This document shows, piece by piece, positions 1 to 7,434 of a stretch of 64,000 nucleotides of DNA (within the stretch, counting starts at the first letter, position 1; the number at the start of each line of letters is the position of its first letter). The stretch covers positions 32,756 through 96,755 of the forward strand of contig NZ_LMLW01000010.1 in NCBI RefSeq assembly GCF_001422045.1, given 5' to 3'. The DNA is from Sphingomonas sp. Leaf242. Its GTDB lineage: Bacteria > Pseudomonadota > Alphaproteobacteria > Sphingomonadales > Sphingomonadaceae. The notes under the pieces are model-generated. The model saw nothing but the letters and a program-made list of their open reading frames with translations, did not search any database and had not been told where the DNA came from. Both the position numbers and the translations under genes were made by a program.

Positions 1-43
1 GGGGGTGACCTCCCCCGGCATGAAACGTTGCGGAAAGGTCGGG

Positions 44-84
44 CCCTCCCCCGACCCCTCCCGCAAGCGGAAGGTGAGCAGAAG
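44..84. repeat. REP-like inverted repeat, type A
   Basis: This is a C-rich arm (CCCTCCCCCGACCCCTCCCG) followed by a short loop and a degenerate complementary arm ending in GAGCAGAAG. The same unit recurs near 2.4, 20.3, 20.7, 22.0 and 49.7 kb. Here its right end lies immediately before the start codon at 88, so the AAGGTGAG in the repeat probably serves as the ribosome binding site of the SDR gene. Confidence 0.75.
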
Positions 85-87
85 ACA

Positions 88-852
88 ATGTCACAGTTCG
101 ACCTGACCGGCATGGTCGCCATCGTCACCGGCTCCTCGCGCGGCATCGGCTTGGCGTCCGTGCGCGAACTCGCAGAGCACGGCGCGAAAATCGTGATCTC
201 CAGCCGCAAGCAGGACGCGTGCGACACGGTCGCGGCGGAACTCAACGCCAGGCATGGCGACGGCACCGCGATCGCCATCGCCGCGAACATCTCCGACAAG
301 GCGGGGCTTCAGCATCTGGTAGACGAGACCCGCGCGACGTTCGGTCGCATCGACATCCTCGTCTGCAACGCCGCATCGAACCCCTATTACGGGCCCCAGG
401 CCGGCATCGCCGACGATCAGTTCCGGAAGATCCTCGACAACAACATCGTCTCGAACCACTGGCTGATCCAGATGGTCGCGCCCGAGATGCTGGAGCGCCG
501 CAGCGGCAGCATCATCATCATATCCTCGATCGGCGGGCTGCGTGGCTCGCCGGTGATCGGCGCCTATTGCATCAGCAAGGCCGCCGACATGCAACTCGCG
601 CGCAACCTCGCGGTCGAGTTCGGCCCGTCCAACGTCCGCGTGAACAGCATCGCGCCCGGCCTGATCAAGACCGATTTCGCGCGCGCCTTGTGGGAAGACC
701 CGCAGCGGATCGAGGCAGCGAACACCAGCGTGCCGCTCCGCCGGATCGGCGAGCCGGAAGAAATCGCGGGCGCGGTCGTCTTTCTGGCGTCGTCGGCAAG
801 CAATTTCATGACCGGCCAGACGATGGTCATCGACGGCGGCGTCACGATCTAA
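88..852 (+). CDS. SDR family oxidoreductase
   Basis: This is a 254-aa classical short-chain dehydrogenase/reductase, expected to be a cytosolic NAD(P)-dependent oxidoreductase. It has the cofactor glycine motif TGSSRGIG (residues 14-21), an NAA motif near 94, and the catalytic set Ser146/147, Tyr160 and Lys164 in a YCISK context. The C-terminal half has the family IAPG and GQTMVIDGG motifs. An upstream in-frame start at 28 would add residues encoded by a repeat, so ATG 88 is preferred; AAGGTGAG lies just upstream. A second SDR gene follows 15 bp downstream, so the two are probably co-transcribed and may act in one degradative or lipid pathway. The substrate cannot be told from sequence. Confidence 0.88.
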   Translation: MSQFDLTGMVAIVTGSSRGIGLASVRELAEHGAKIVISSRKQDACDTVAAELNARHGDGTAIAIAANISDKAGLQHLVDETRATFGRIDILVCNAASNPYYGPQAGIADDQFRKILDNNIVSNHWLIQMVAPEMLERRSGSIIIISSIGGLRGSPVIGAYCISKAADMQLARNLAVEFGPSNVRVNSIAPGLIKTDFARALWEDPQRIEAANTSVPLRRIGEPEEIAGAVVFLASSASNFMTGQTMVIDGGVTI

Positions 853-867
853 GCGAAGGACCATGCG

Positions 868-1665
868 ATGCGTTTTACGGACAAATCCATCATCGTCACC
901 GGAGCAGGTTCCGGCATCGGCCGCGCCGCCGCGCTCCTGTTCGCGAGCGAAGGGGGCAGGGTCGTCGTCGCGGACAAGACCGAGGGGGCGGACGAAACCG
1001 CGCACCTGATCGTGCAGGCCGGCGGCACGGCGAAGGCGATCCGCATCGACGCTGGGCTCGAAGACGACGTGATCCGCACGATCGCGCTCGCTTGCGACAG
1101 CTTCGGCGGGCTCGACGTGATGTTCGCCAATGCGGGAATCTCGGGCGGCATGGCGAACCTGTTCGACACCGACGTCGCGCTCATCACCGAAGTGCTGCGC
1201 GTCAACCTGATCGGCCCGTTCCTTGCGATCAAGCACGCCGCGCCGCGGATCGCCGAGCGAGGGAAGGGCGCGATCGTCCTCACTGCCAGCGTCGCCGGCA
1301 TCCGCTCTGGCGCTGGCTCGCCCGCCTATTCCGCGTCGAAGGCCGGCGTCATCAACCTTGCCGCCGTCTCTGCCCAGCAACTCACAGGCTCGAACGTCCG
1401 CGTCAACGCGATCTGCCCCGGCCTGACCGAGACCGGCATGACCAAACCCGTGTTCGACTATGCGCGCGAGGCGAACAAGATGGACCGCGTCGGCCGCCTC
1501 AACCCGCTTCACCGCGGCGCGCAGCCCGAGGAACTCGCCAAGGTCGCGCTGTTCCTCGCCTCCGACGACGCCAGCTACATCAATGGCCAGGCGATCGCGG
1601 TCGACGGCGGCCTCTCGTCGAGCCATCCCGTGACACGGCAGGAATACGGCAAGACCGCCGCCTGA
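868..1665 (+). CDS. SDR family oxidoreductase
   Basis: This is a 265-aa classical SDR. It shows TGAGSGIG (11-18), NAG (88-90), and catalytic Ser141, Tyr154 and Lys158 (YSASK). The C-terminal VDGG motif is typical of FabG-like SDRs. The start ATG 868 has GAAGGA seven bases upstream. It lies 15 bp after another SDR gene in the same direction and probably forms a two-gene unit with it. It is not the fatty-acid synthesis fabG by context. The reaction is presumably an alcohol/ketone interconversion with NAD(P), substrate unknown. Confidence 0.88.
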   Translation: MRFTDKSIIVTGAGSGIGRAAALLFASEGGRVVVADKTEGADETAHLIVQAGGTAKAIRIDAGLEDDVIRTIALACDSFGGLDVMFANAGISGGMANLFDTDVALITEVLRVNLIGPFLAIKHAAPRIAERGKGAIVLTASVAGIRSGAGSPAYSASKAGVINLAAVSAQQLTGSNVRVNAICPGLTETGMTKPVFDYAREANKMDRVGRLNPLHRGAQPEELAKVALFLASDDASYINGQAIAVDGGLSSSHPVTRQEYGKTAA

Positions 1666-1783
1666 CCGATGATGCTGTCGGGTCGCGGCGTTTCGGCCGC
1701 TGGATACGCTTGCGCAACGACTTTTGCGGGACCATTTGCGACGTGCGGACGTTGAGCGTCCGACCCCATAAAGGAGAACCCCC

Positions 1784-2398
1784 ATGGCTTTCGAACTCCC
1801 ACCGCTGCCGTATGCCTATGACGCGCTCGAGCCGGTGATCGACCAGGAAACGATGAAGTTTCATCACGACAAGCATCACGCGGCGTACACCGCGAAGCTG
1901 AACGAAGGCGTCGAGAAGGATTCCGCGCTGGCGGGCAAGTCGATCGAGGACATCCTCGGCATGATCTCGTCGCAGCCGCCGCTGGTCCGCAACAATGGCG
2001 GCGGTTTCTGGAACCACGACTTCTTCTGGAAGACGATGGCGGCCAAGAATGGCCAGGCACCGTCGGGCAAGCTCGCCGAGGCGATCGATCGTGATTTCGG
2101 CAGCCTCGACAAGCTGAAGGAAGAGTTCAACACCAAGGGTGCGGGGCAGTTCGGCTCGGGCTGGGCATGGCTGATCGCGGATGCGAGCGGCACGCTAAAG
2201 GTGACGAGCACGCCGAACCAGGACAACCCGCTGATGGACGACGCCAAGGAGCCCGGCACGCCGCTGCTCGGCAACGACGTCTGGGAGCACGCCTATTACC
2301 TGACGTACAAGAATGATCGTCCGGGCTATCTGAAGGCTTGGTGGGACATCGTGAACTGGGACGTCGTCGGTGAGCGCTACGCGAAGGTCGCGGGCTGA
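1784..2398 (+). CDS. superoxide dismutase, Fe/Mn family
   Basis: This is a 204-aa enzyme of normal family length that dismutes superoxide to oxygen and hydrogen peroxide. The metal ligands are His27, His78, Asp165 and His169, the last two in DVWEHAYY. The residues that separate Fe and Mn enzymes favour manganese: Gly74, four residues before His78, replaces the Fe-type Gln, and Gln146 occurs in STPNQDNP as in Mn enzymes. Although alphaproteobacterial homologues are often labelled sodB, metal use should be treated as Mn or cambialistic. AAGGAGA precedes the ATG. There is no signal peptide, so it is cytosolic. It appears to be a single-gene unit followed by a repeat pair. Confidence 0.95.
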   Translation: MAFELPPLPYAYDALEPVIDQETMKFHHDKHHAAYTAKLNEGVEKDSALAGKSIEDILGMISSQPPLVRNNGGGFWNHDFFWKTMAAKNGQAPSGKLAEAIDRDFGSLDKLKEEFNTKGAGQFGSGWAWLIADASGTLKVTSTPNQDNPLMDDAKEPGTPLLGNDVWEHAYYLTYKNDRPGYLKAWWDIVNWDVVGERYAKVAG

Positions 2399-2404
2399 CT
2401 TTGA

Positions 2405-2517
2405 TCCCCTCCCGCTTGCGGGAGGGGCTAGGGGAGGGGGTGACGCACGTACTGGCGTCCGGTCTGTTTGGGCAGCCCCTCCCCCGACCCCTCCCGTGAA
2501 CGGGAGGGAGAAGAAGC
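2405..2517. repeat. Paired REP-like elements, type A
   Basis: Two inverted copies of the type A unit face each other: a G-rich copy at 2405-2441 and a C-rich copy at 2476-2517. They lie between the convergent superoxide dismutase and yciB genes. Each unit forms its own hairpin, and the outer arms can also pair. The element may act as a bidirectional terminator or RNA stabiliser (inference). Confidence 0.75.
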
Positions 2518-2518
2518 G

Positions 2519-3130
2519 TTACCCTTCGGGCGGCAGGTCGGTCACGGCTTTGTCGCCCGTTTGCAATCCGTGCTTCAGCAGCATCGGGATGTTGGCGAAC
2601 GCGAAGAGCAGCGTCAGCGGGATCGCGCCCCAGAGCTTGAAGCCGACCCAGAAGTCCCAGGTCGTGTTGCGCCACACGGCCTCGTTCAGCACCGCCATGA
2701 ACACGAAGAACACCGCCCAGTTGCGCGTCAGCTTGCGCCAGCCATCCGCGGACAGACCGGGGTAAGCGGTGGCGAGCAGCGACTGAAGCAGCGGACGCCC
2801 GGTGACGAGACCGAACGTCAGGATCGCCGCGAACATCGCGTAGATGATGGTCGGCTTCATCTGGATAAAGCGCTGGTCGTGGAAATAGATCGTCAGCCCG
2901 CCGAACACGACGATCAGCGCGCCCGATAGCCACAGCATCGGTGAGATGTGGCCGGTCTTGACCTTCGACACGATCATCGCGGCGATCGTGGCGATGATGA
3001 ACGCGGTGGTGGCGGCGACGACGCGGACGATCGGCAGGCCGGGCGTGAGGAAGTTCACCGCGAAGAAGACCGCGAGCGGACCGTAGTCGACCGCCATGCG
3101 AAGGCCTGGGGATAGGGGGGACTTGGTCAC
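2519..3130 (-). CDS. yciB: inner membrane septation protein YciB/IspZ
   Basis: This is a 203-aa polytopic inner-membrane protein of the YciB/IspZ (intracellular septation protein A) family, linked to envelope biogenesis and septation. Family features include the opening AVDYGPLAVFFAVNF, several hydrophobic segments, and the conserved C-terminal block with NEAVWR and TWDFWVGFKLWG. An in-frame start at 3196 lies in a repeat and adds unrelated residues, so GTG 3130 (reading VTKSPLSPG) is chosen; ATG 3094 is an alternative. It follows mtaB and ftsY on the same strand, a usual sphingomonad order. Confidence 0.87.
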   Translation of the reverse strand: MTKSPLSPGLRMAVDYGPLAVFFAVNFLTPGLPIVRVVAATTAFIIATIAAMIVSKVKTGHISPMLWLSGALIVVFGGLTIYFHDQRFIQMKPTIIYAMFAAILTFGLVTGRPLLQSLLATAYPGLSADGWRKLTRNWAVFFVFMAVLNEAVWRNTTWDFWVGFKLWGAIPLTLLFAFANIPMLLKHGLQTGDKAVTDLPPEG

Positions 3131-3160
3131 TGGAATATCCACGAAATACGGTAAGATGCC

Positions 3161-3234
3161 GTTCGTCTTGAGCGTAGTGGAAGGACATTGCCACAAGCTG
3201 ACCAGTCCTTCGACTTCGCTCAGGACGAACGGGG
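3161..3234. repeat. Inverted repeat, type F (TTCGTCCTGAG-like)
   Basis: The element runs from CGTTCGTCTTGAGCGTAGT to ACTTCGCTCAGGACGAACG and can fold back on itself. It lies between ftsY and yciB. A longer relative is at 27848-27975. Confidence 0.6.
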
Positions 3235-3249
3235 GAGGCGGGGCAAGCG

Positions 3250-4185
3250 TTACTTCCGGACGCTCTCGACCCCGGCGATGATCCGGCTCACTTCGTTGGC
3301 ATCGAACGGGCGCAAATCAGTCATCCCTTCGCCGATGCCGATCGCGTGGATTGGCAGGCCGTATTTCTCGGCCGCCGCGACCAGCACGCCGCCACGCGCA
3401 GTGCCGTCGAGCTTGGTCATTACGAGGCCGGTGACGCCGGCGACTTCCTTGAAGACTTCGATCTGCTGGAGCGCATTCTGGCCGGTGGTGGCGTCGAGCA
3501 CCAGGACGATGTCGTGCGGGCTCTCCGGGTTGATCCGACCCAGCACGCGGCGGATCTTGGCGAGCTCGTCCATCAGCTCGCGCTTGTTCTGGAGCCGACC
3601 CGCGGTGTCGACGATCAGTACGTCGATGCCGGTCTCTGTCGCCTTCTTGACCGCGTCCCACACTACGCCCGCCGCGTCGCCGCCCTCGGGGCCGGTCACG
3701 ATCGGCACGCCGACGCGCTCGGCCCAGGTGCGGAGCTGGCCGATCGCGGCGGCGCGGAAGGTGTCGCCGGCGGCGAGCATCACACCGTAGTCCTGCTCCA
3801 TCAACAGATGCGCGAGTTTGGCGATGGTGGTGGTCTTGCCCGAGCCGTTGACGCCGATGACGAGGATCACCTGCGGGCGCGGGAAGGCGTCGATCTCGAT
3901 CGGCTTGGCGACCGTGGCGAGGACCTTCTCGACCTCCTCAGCGACGATCACGCGGATGCCGAGTTCTTCCATGTTGCGCTCGAAGCTGCCCTCGGACAGG
4001 CGGCGGCGGATGCGGCCGGCGGTCTCGGGGCCGAGATCGGAGGCGATCAGTGCCTCCTCGATGTCGTCGAGCGTCGAATCGTCGAGCCGTGCGCCGCCGA
4101 GGCCGGCGAGGTTGCCGACCAGCCGGTCGGAGGTGCGCTTGAAGCCGCCGATCAGCTTGTCGTGCCAGGTTGGGGTGGTGCTCAT
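3250..4185 (-). CDS. ftsY: signal recognition particle receptor FtsY
   Basis: This is a 311-aa SRP receptor GTPase. It docks SRP-ribosome complexes at the inner membrane and hydrolyses GTP together with Ffh. The helical N domain is followed by a G domain with GVNGSGKTTT (111-120), DTFRAAA (141-147), DTAGR and TKLDGTARGG. The acidic A domain of the E. coli protein is absent, leaving a compact NG form common in alphaproteobacteria. ATG 4185 overlaps the TGA of mtaB (ATGA), indicating translational coupling; a longer reading upstream lacks family similarity. Its partner ffh lies about 3 kb away on the other strand. Confidence 0.95.
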   Translation of the reverse strand: MSTTPTWHDKLIGGFKRTSDRLVGNLAGLGGARLDDSTLDDIEEALIASDLGPETAGRIRRRLSEGSFERNMEELGIRVIVAEEVEKVLATVAKPIEIDAFPRPQVILVIGVNGSGKTTTIAKLAHLLMEQDYGVMLAAGDTFRAAAIGQLRTWAERVGVPIVTGPEGGDAAGVVWDAVKKATETGIDVLIVDTAGRLQNKRELMDELAKIRRVLGRINPESPHDIVLVLDATTGQNALQQIEVFKEVAGVTGLVMTKLDGTARGGVLVAAAEKYGLPIHAIGIGEGMTDLRPFDANEVSRIIAGVESVRK

Positions 4186-5429
4186 GATGGTTCTCGTGTT
4201 GCGCTGAGGCGGTCGGACGTGGCGCCGGTGATCGTGATGCGGACGATGTCGCCGGGTATGGCGGGTTCGTCCAGCAGGACTTCTGCGAAATTGCCGATAT
4301 GGCCGCGTTCGCCAGGGCGTTCGACGAGCAGATCCTGCGACGTGCCGACCAGCGTTTGCAGCCAGTTCGCTCGCGATGTTTCGCCGGCCTCGCGCAGGAG
4401 GGCGGCGCGCTGGCGGCGGACCTCGGGTTCGACCTGCGGCATCCGGGCGGCGGGGGTGCCGGCGCGGGGCGAATAGGGGAAGATGTGCGGGTGGACGATG
4501 TGGCAGTCGTCGATCAGCGCGCGCGTGTTGGCGAACATCGCCGCATCCTCGGTCGGGAAGCCGGCGATCAGGTCCGCGCCGATCGCGATGTCGGGGCGGG
4601 CGGTCTTTAGGCGATCGACGAGGGCAACGCTTTCGGCGCGCGAATGGCGGCGCTTCATGCGCTTGAGTATCATGTCGTCGCCGGCCTGGAGCGAGAGATG
4701 GACGTGCGGCATGATCCGCGCTTCGGTCGTCAGCAGTGCGAAGAGGCGGTCGTCGATCTCGATGCCGTCTAGCGAGGAGAGACGCAGGCGCTCGAGTGCG
4801 GGCACGTGGTGCAGGATGCGCTCGACGAGGTGGCCCAGCGTCGGCGCGCCGGGGAGGTCGGGGCCGTAGCTGGTGAGGTCTACGCCGGTCAGGACGATCT
4901 CGCGGTGGCCTGCGTCGACGAGCCTGGCGATCCGGTCGACGACCGCGCCGGCGGGCACCGAGCGGCTGGGGCCGCGGCCGAACGGGATTGCGCAGAAGGT
5001 GCAACGGTGGTCGCAGCCGTTCTGGACTTCGACGAACGCGCGAGCGTGCGCGGAGAAGCTCGCGGCGAGATGCGGCGCGGTCTCGCGGACCTGCATGATG
5101 TCGGAGACCACCACTGCGTCATCCGTCTGCCAGGCTGAAAACGTCAGCTTGTCGGCGTTGCCGACGACGCGGTCGACTTCGGCCATCGCAGCGAAGCTGG
5201 CAGGATCGATCTGCGCGGCGCATCCGGTGACGACGATCTGTGCCTCGGGGCGGTCGCGCTTCGCGCGGCGGATGGCGACGCGCGTTGCCTTCACCGCCGC
5301 GTTGGTGACGGCGCAGCTGTTGACCACGACCATGTCCCGCCCGGCGACGAGTGCGCGGATGGTCTCGCTTTCGGCGATGTTGAGGCGGCAGCCGAGGCTG
5401 ATGACCTCTGGCGCGGGGGCGGGTGACAT
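4182..5429 (-). CDS. mtaB: tRNA t6A37 methylthiotransferase MtaB
   Basis: This is a 415-aa radical-SAM methylthiotransferase that converts t6A to ms2t6A at tRNA position 37. The N-terminal UPF0004 domain carries the three cluster cysteines Cys14, Cys39 and Cys70. The radical-SAM motif is Cys139-x3-Cys143-x2-Cys146 (CDHRCTFC). The C-terminal region is the usual TRAM-like end. Length and CDHRCTFC fit the MtaB branch rather than MiaB. The stop overlaps the ftsY start by 4 nt, so the two are co-expressed. Confidence 0.92.
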   Translation of the reverse strand: MSPAPAPEVISLGCRLNIAESETIRALVAGRDMVVVNSCAVTNAAVKATRVAIRRAKRDRPEAQIVVTGCAAQIDPASFAAMAEVDRVVGNADKLTFSAWQTDDAVVVSDIMQVRETAPHLAASFSAHARAFVEVQNGCDHRCTFCAIPFGRGPSRSVPAGAVVDRIARLVDAGHREIVLTGVDLTSYGPDLPGAPTLGHLVERILHHVPALERLRLSSLDGIEIDDRLFALLTTEARIMPHVHLSLQAGDDMILKRMKRRHSRAESVALVDRLKTARPDIAIGADLIAGFPTEDAAMFANTRALIDDCHIVHPHIFPYSPRAGTPAARMPQVEPEVRRQRAALLREAGETSRANWLQTLVGTSQDLLVERPGERGHIGNFAEVLLDEPAIPGDIVRITITGATSDRLSATREPS

Positions 5430-5500
5430 GCGCGCGATTTAGGAGCCGTAGGGGGCGAAGTCCACGCTTTGTGGTTCGGGTCTGGCCCGGCTGCCGTCGA

Positions 5501-7126
5501 TCAGCCCGCCAACCTTGGCGCGATGCCGCGCTGAGGCGGCGCGCTGATGTCCGGTCGTTGCGCCAGCAGCCGCTTTTCCGCGAGCAGCCGGCGCACCTGC
5601 GCAGCGCACAGCGGCCGCCCGTACAGATAGCCCTGGCCCTTTGCGCATCCCATGCCGCGCAGTCGCTCTTCGATTGCGGCGTTCTCGATTCCCTCGGCGG
5701 TGGTCGGCAGGTTGAGACTGTCGCCGAGCCGGACGATCGTGTTGACGATCGCCATGCTGTCGGGATTGTCGAGCATCGAGCCGACGAAGCTCTTGTCGAC
5801 CTTGATCCGGTCGAACGGCAGCGCGCGCAGATGCGCGAGGCTCGAATAGCCGGTGCCGAAGTCGTCCAGAGCGATGCTGATGCCCTGGTTCTTCAGGCTG
5901 CCGACGATCGACTGCGCGAGTGGAAGATTGTCGAATAGCGCGCTCTCGGTGATCTCGATCTCGAGCCGGCTGGCGGGGAAGCCGGTCTCGACGAGCGTCT
6001 TGATGATCTTCTGCGCCAGCCATGCGTCGCGCAACTGCACCGGCGAGATGTTGATCGACAGCGACAGGCCTGCATCCCAGTCGCGCGCGGCGGTGAAGGC
6101 CTGACGCATGACCGACAGCGACAGATCGCCGATCAGGCCGATCCCCTCCGCGATCGGAATGAAAACTTCCGGCCCGATCGCGCCGCGCGTCGGATGCTCC
6201 CACCGCGCGAGCACCTCGAACCCGGTGATGCAGCCGGTCGTTAGATCGACCTGCTGTTCGAAGAACGGCACGATCGCATCGTTGGGAACGGCCACGCGCA
6301 ACCCGGCCTCGAGTTCGCCGCGCAACTGGACGGATCGCTCCATCGCGCCATCGAACCAGGCATGACGATTGCGCCCGGCGACCTTGGCGGCATGCAGCGC
6401 CATGTCCGACGTCCGCAACAGTGCGTCCATCGACGTGCAATCGATGTCCGAGCGGGCGATGCCGATCGAGGTGCTGACATGGACTTCGGTCTCACCGATG
6501 AGGAACGGTTTCGAGAGATCCGCGATCAGCCGGTCGGCGATCCGGTCGACGACCGCAGGATAGGCGGCATCGAATACCACCGCGCAGGCGAACTCGTCGG
6601 CGTTGAGGCGCGCGAGCAGGCTCGATCCGGGGACCAATGCGCTGATCTTCTCGGCAACCAGCGTGAGCAGCGCGTCGCCGATGGCATAACCGTGCACGTC
6701 GTTGACCGTCTTGAAGTGATCGAGATCGATGGTCAGCAGGGCCAAGGCCTTGCCCCGGCGCAGCGATCCGGTGAAGAGCGCGGCGCCTTCCTCGATCAGG
6801 CTTCGGCGATTCAGGAAGCCGGTCAGCGGATCATATTGCGATAGCAGCTTCGCGCGCTGATCCGCGTCTGACAGTTGCGACAGTTCTTCGGCGAGGCCGC
6901 GATATCGGAACCAGCCGAACAGGATCAGCGCGACGTTGAGAAACATGGCCGCGATCAGCGTGCGATCGATGACGGCGTTGCCGCCCTTCAAATGCTCGAT
7001 CGCTTCCAGCAATACGCCCCCGCCGGTGCCGATGAACAGCAGCAGTGCGGCGCCCGTGAGCGCGCCGGTCATGAATTCCCGGCTGATGAGGCGAAGCGAA
7101 CGGGTCGTCGCCGGCGGTAAAATCAT
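5501..7126 (-). CDS. membrane-anchored GGDEF/EAL protein, probable c-di-GMP phosphodiesterase
   Basis: This 541-aa protein has two hydrophobic segments near the N terminus (about 20-40 and 55-75), then a GGDEF domain (about 95-255) and an EAL domain (about 265-515). The GGDEF signature is degenerate (LNADEF in place of GGDEF), so cyclase activity is unlikely, although a regulatory GTP-binding role is possible. The EAL domain keeps the expected residues: EVLARW, NISPVQL, EITESAL, LDDFGTGYSS, KVDKSF, AEGIE and GQGYLYGRP. It should therefore hydrolyse c-di-GMP to pGpG. No periplasmic sensor domain is evident. It stands alone between mtaB and ffh. Confidence 0.9.
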   Translation of the reverse strand: MILPPATTRSLRLISREFMTGALTGAALLLFIGTGGGVLLEAIEHLKGGNAVIDRTLIAAMFLNVALILFGWFRYRGLAEELSQLSDADQRAKLLSQYDPLTGFLNRRSLIEEGAALFTGSLRRGKALALLTIDLDHFKTVNDVHGYAIGDALLTLVAEKISALVPGSSLLARLNADEFACAVVFDAAYPAVVDRIADRLIADLSKPFLIGETEVHVSTSIGIARSDIDCTSMDALLRTSDMALHAAKVAGRNRHAWFDGAMERSVQLRGELEAGLRVAVPNDAIVPFFEQQVDLTTGCITGFEVLARWEHPTRGAIGPEVFIPIAEGIGLIGDLSLSVMRQAFTAARDWDAGLSLSINISPVQLRDAWLAQKIIKTLVETGFPASRLEIEITESALFDNLPLAQSIVGSLKNQGISIALDDFGTGYSSLAHLRALPFDRIKVDKSFVGSMLDNPDSMAIVNTIVRLGDSLNLPTTAEGIENAAIEERLRGMGCAKGQGYLYGRPLCAAQVRRLLAEKRLLAQRPDISAPPQRGIAPRLAG

Positions 7127-7434
7127 CGATAAAACGGCCTGTAGGGTCCTTGGTCCATCCGATGTGCTCCGTGAGATATGTAGGACAGGTTAAGGTCCGC
7201 GGCGTTGCGCCGGGGCGTTGATATGCTGCGGTGAAGGGAACGCGCAGGAGCCCGTACGCTGTCGGCGGGCCTTCGGAATCATGCCTGCCTTGCACTTCAC
7301 GCGCGTTTCCCGTAGATGGCGGCCCACGTTCCGTTACGGGGCGCATTGGACGAGCATCCAAGGATGCACGCTGGCCGGCGAGGTTTCGCCCGCCGGCGCT
7401 TTTGCGTTTTGTCGCGGTGATTTGGAGTATTTCG
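7127..7434. other. Intergenic region upstream of ffh
   Basis: No gene was identified in this divergent gap. Longer in-frame readings of ffh enter it but lack family similarity. Its 3' part holds two tandem hairpins (7354-7367 and 7374-7397) followed by T-rich sequence. The conserved GGAAGGAAGCAGCC-type core of the small SRP RNA was looked for on both strands and not found. Confidence 0.6.
7354..7410 (+). terminator. Tandem hairpins with T-tract in the ffh leader
   Basis: GCATCC-AA-GGATGC (7354-7367) is followed by a GCCGGCG/CGCCGGC stem (7374-7380 with 7391-7397, 10-nt loop) and then GCTTTTGCGTTTT. It resembles an intrinsic terminator placed about 25 bp before the ffh start, either ending an upstream transcript or acting as an attenuator. 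Confidence 0.5.

Noticed and set aside
91..1785. Long minus-strand open frame (564 aa) across the two SDR genes and beyond
   Set aside because: It lies antisense to two well-supported SDR genes. Its Arg/Asp/His-rich composition is typical of antisense frames in high-GC DNA, and it has no domain.
3250..5004. 584-aa version of FtsY with a long N-terminal extension
   Set aside because: The extension is an Arg/Pro-rich shadow of mtaB. The ATGA junction at 4182-4185 defines the real start.
7127..7434. Small SRP RNA gene next to ffh
   Set aside because: The conserved GGAAGGAAGCAGCC-type loop was not found on either strand. Only a terminator-like hairpin is present.
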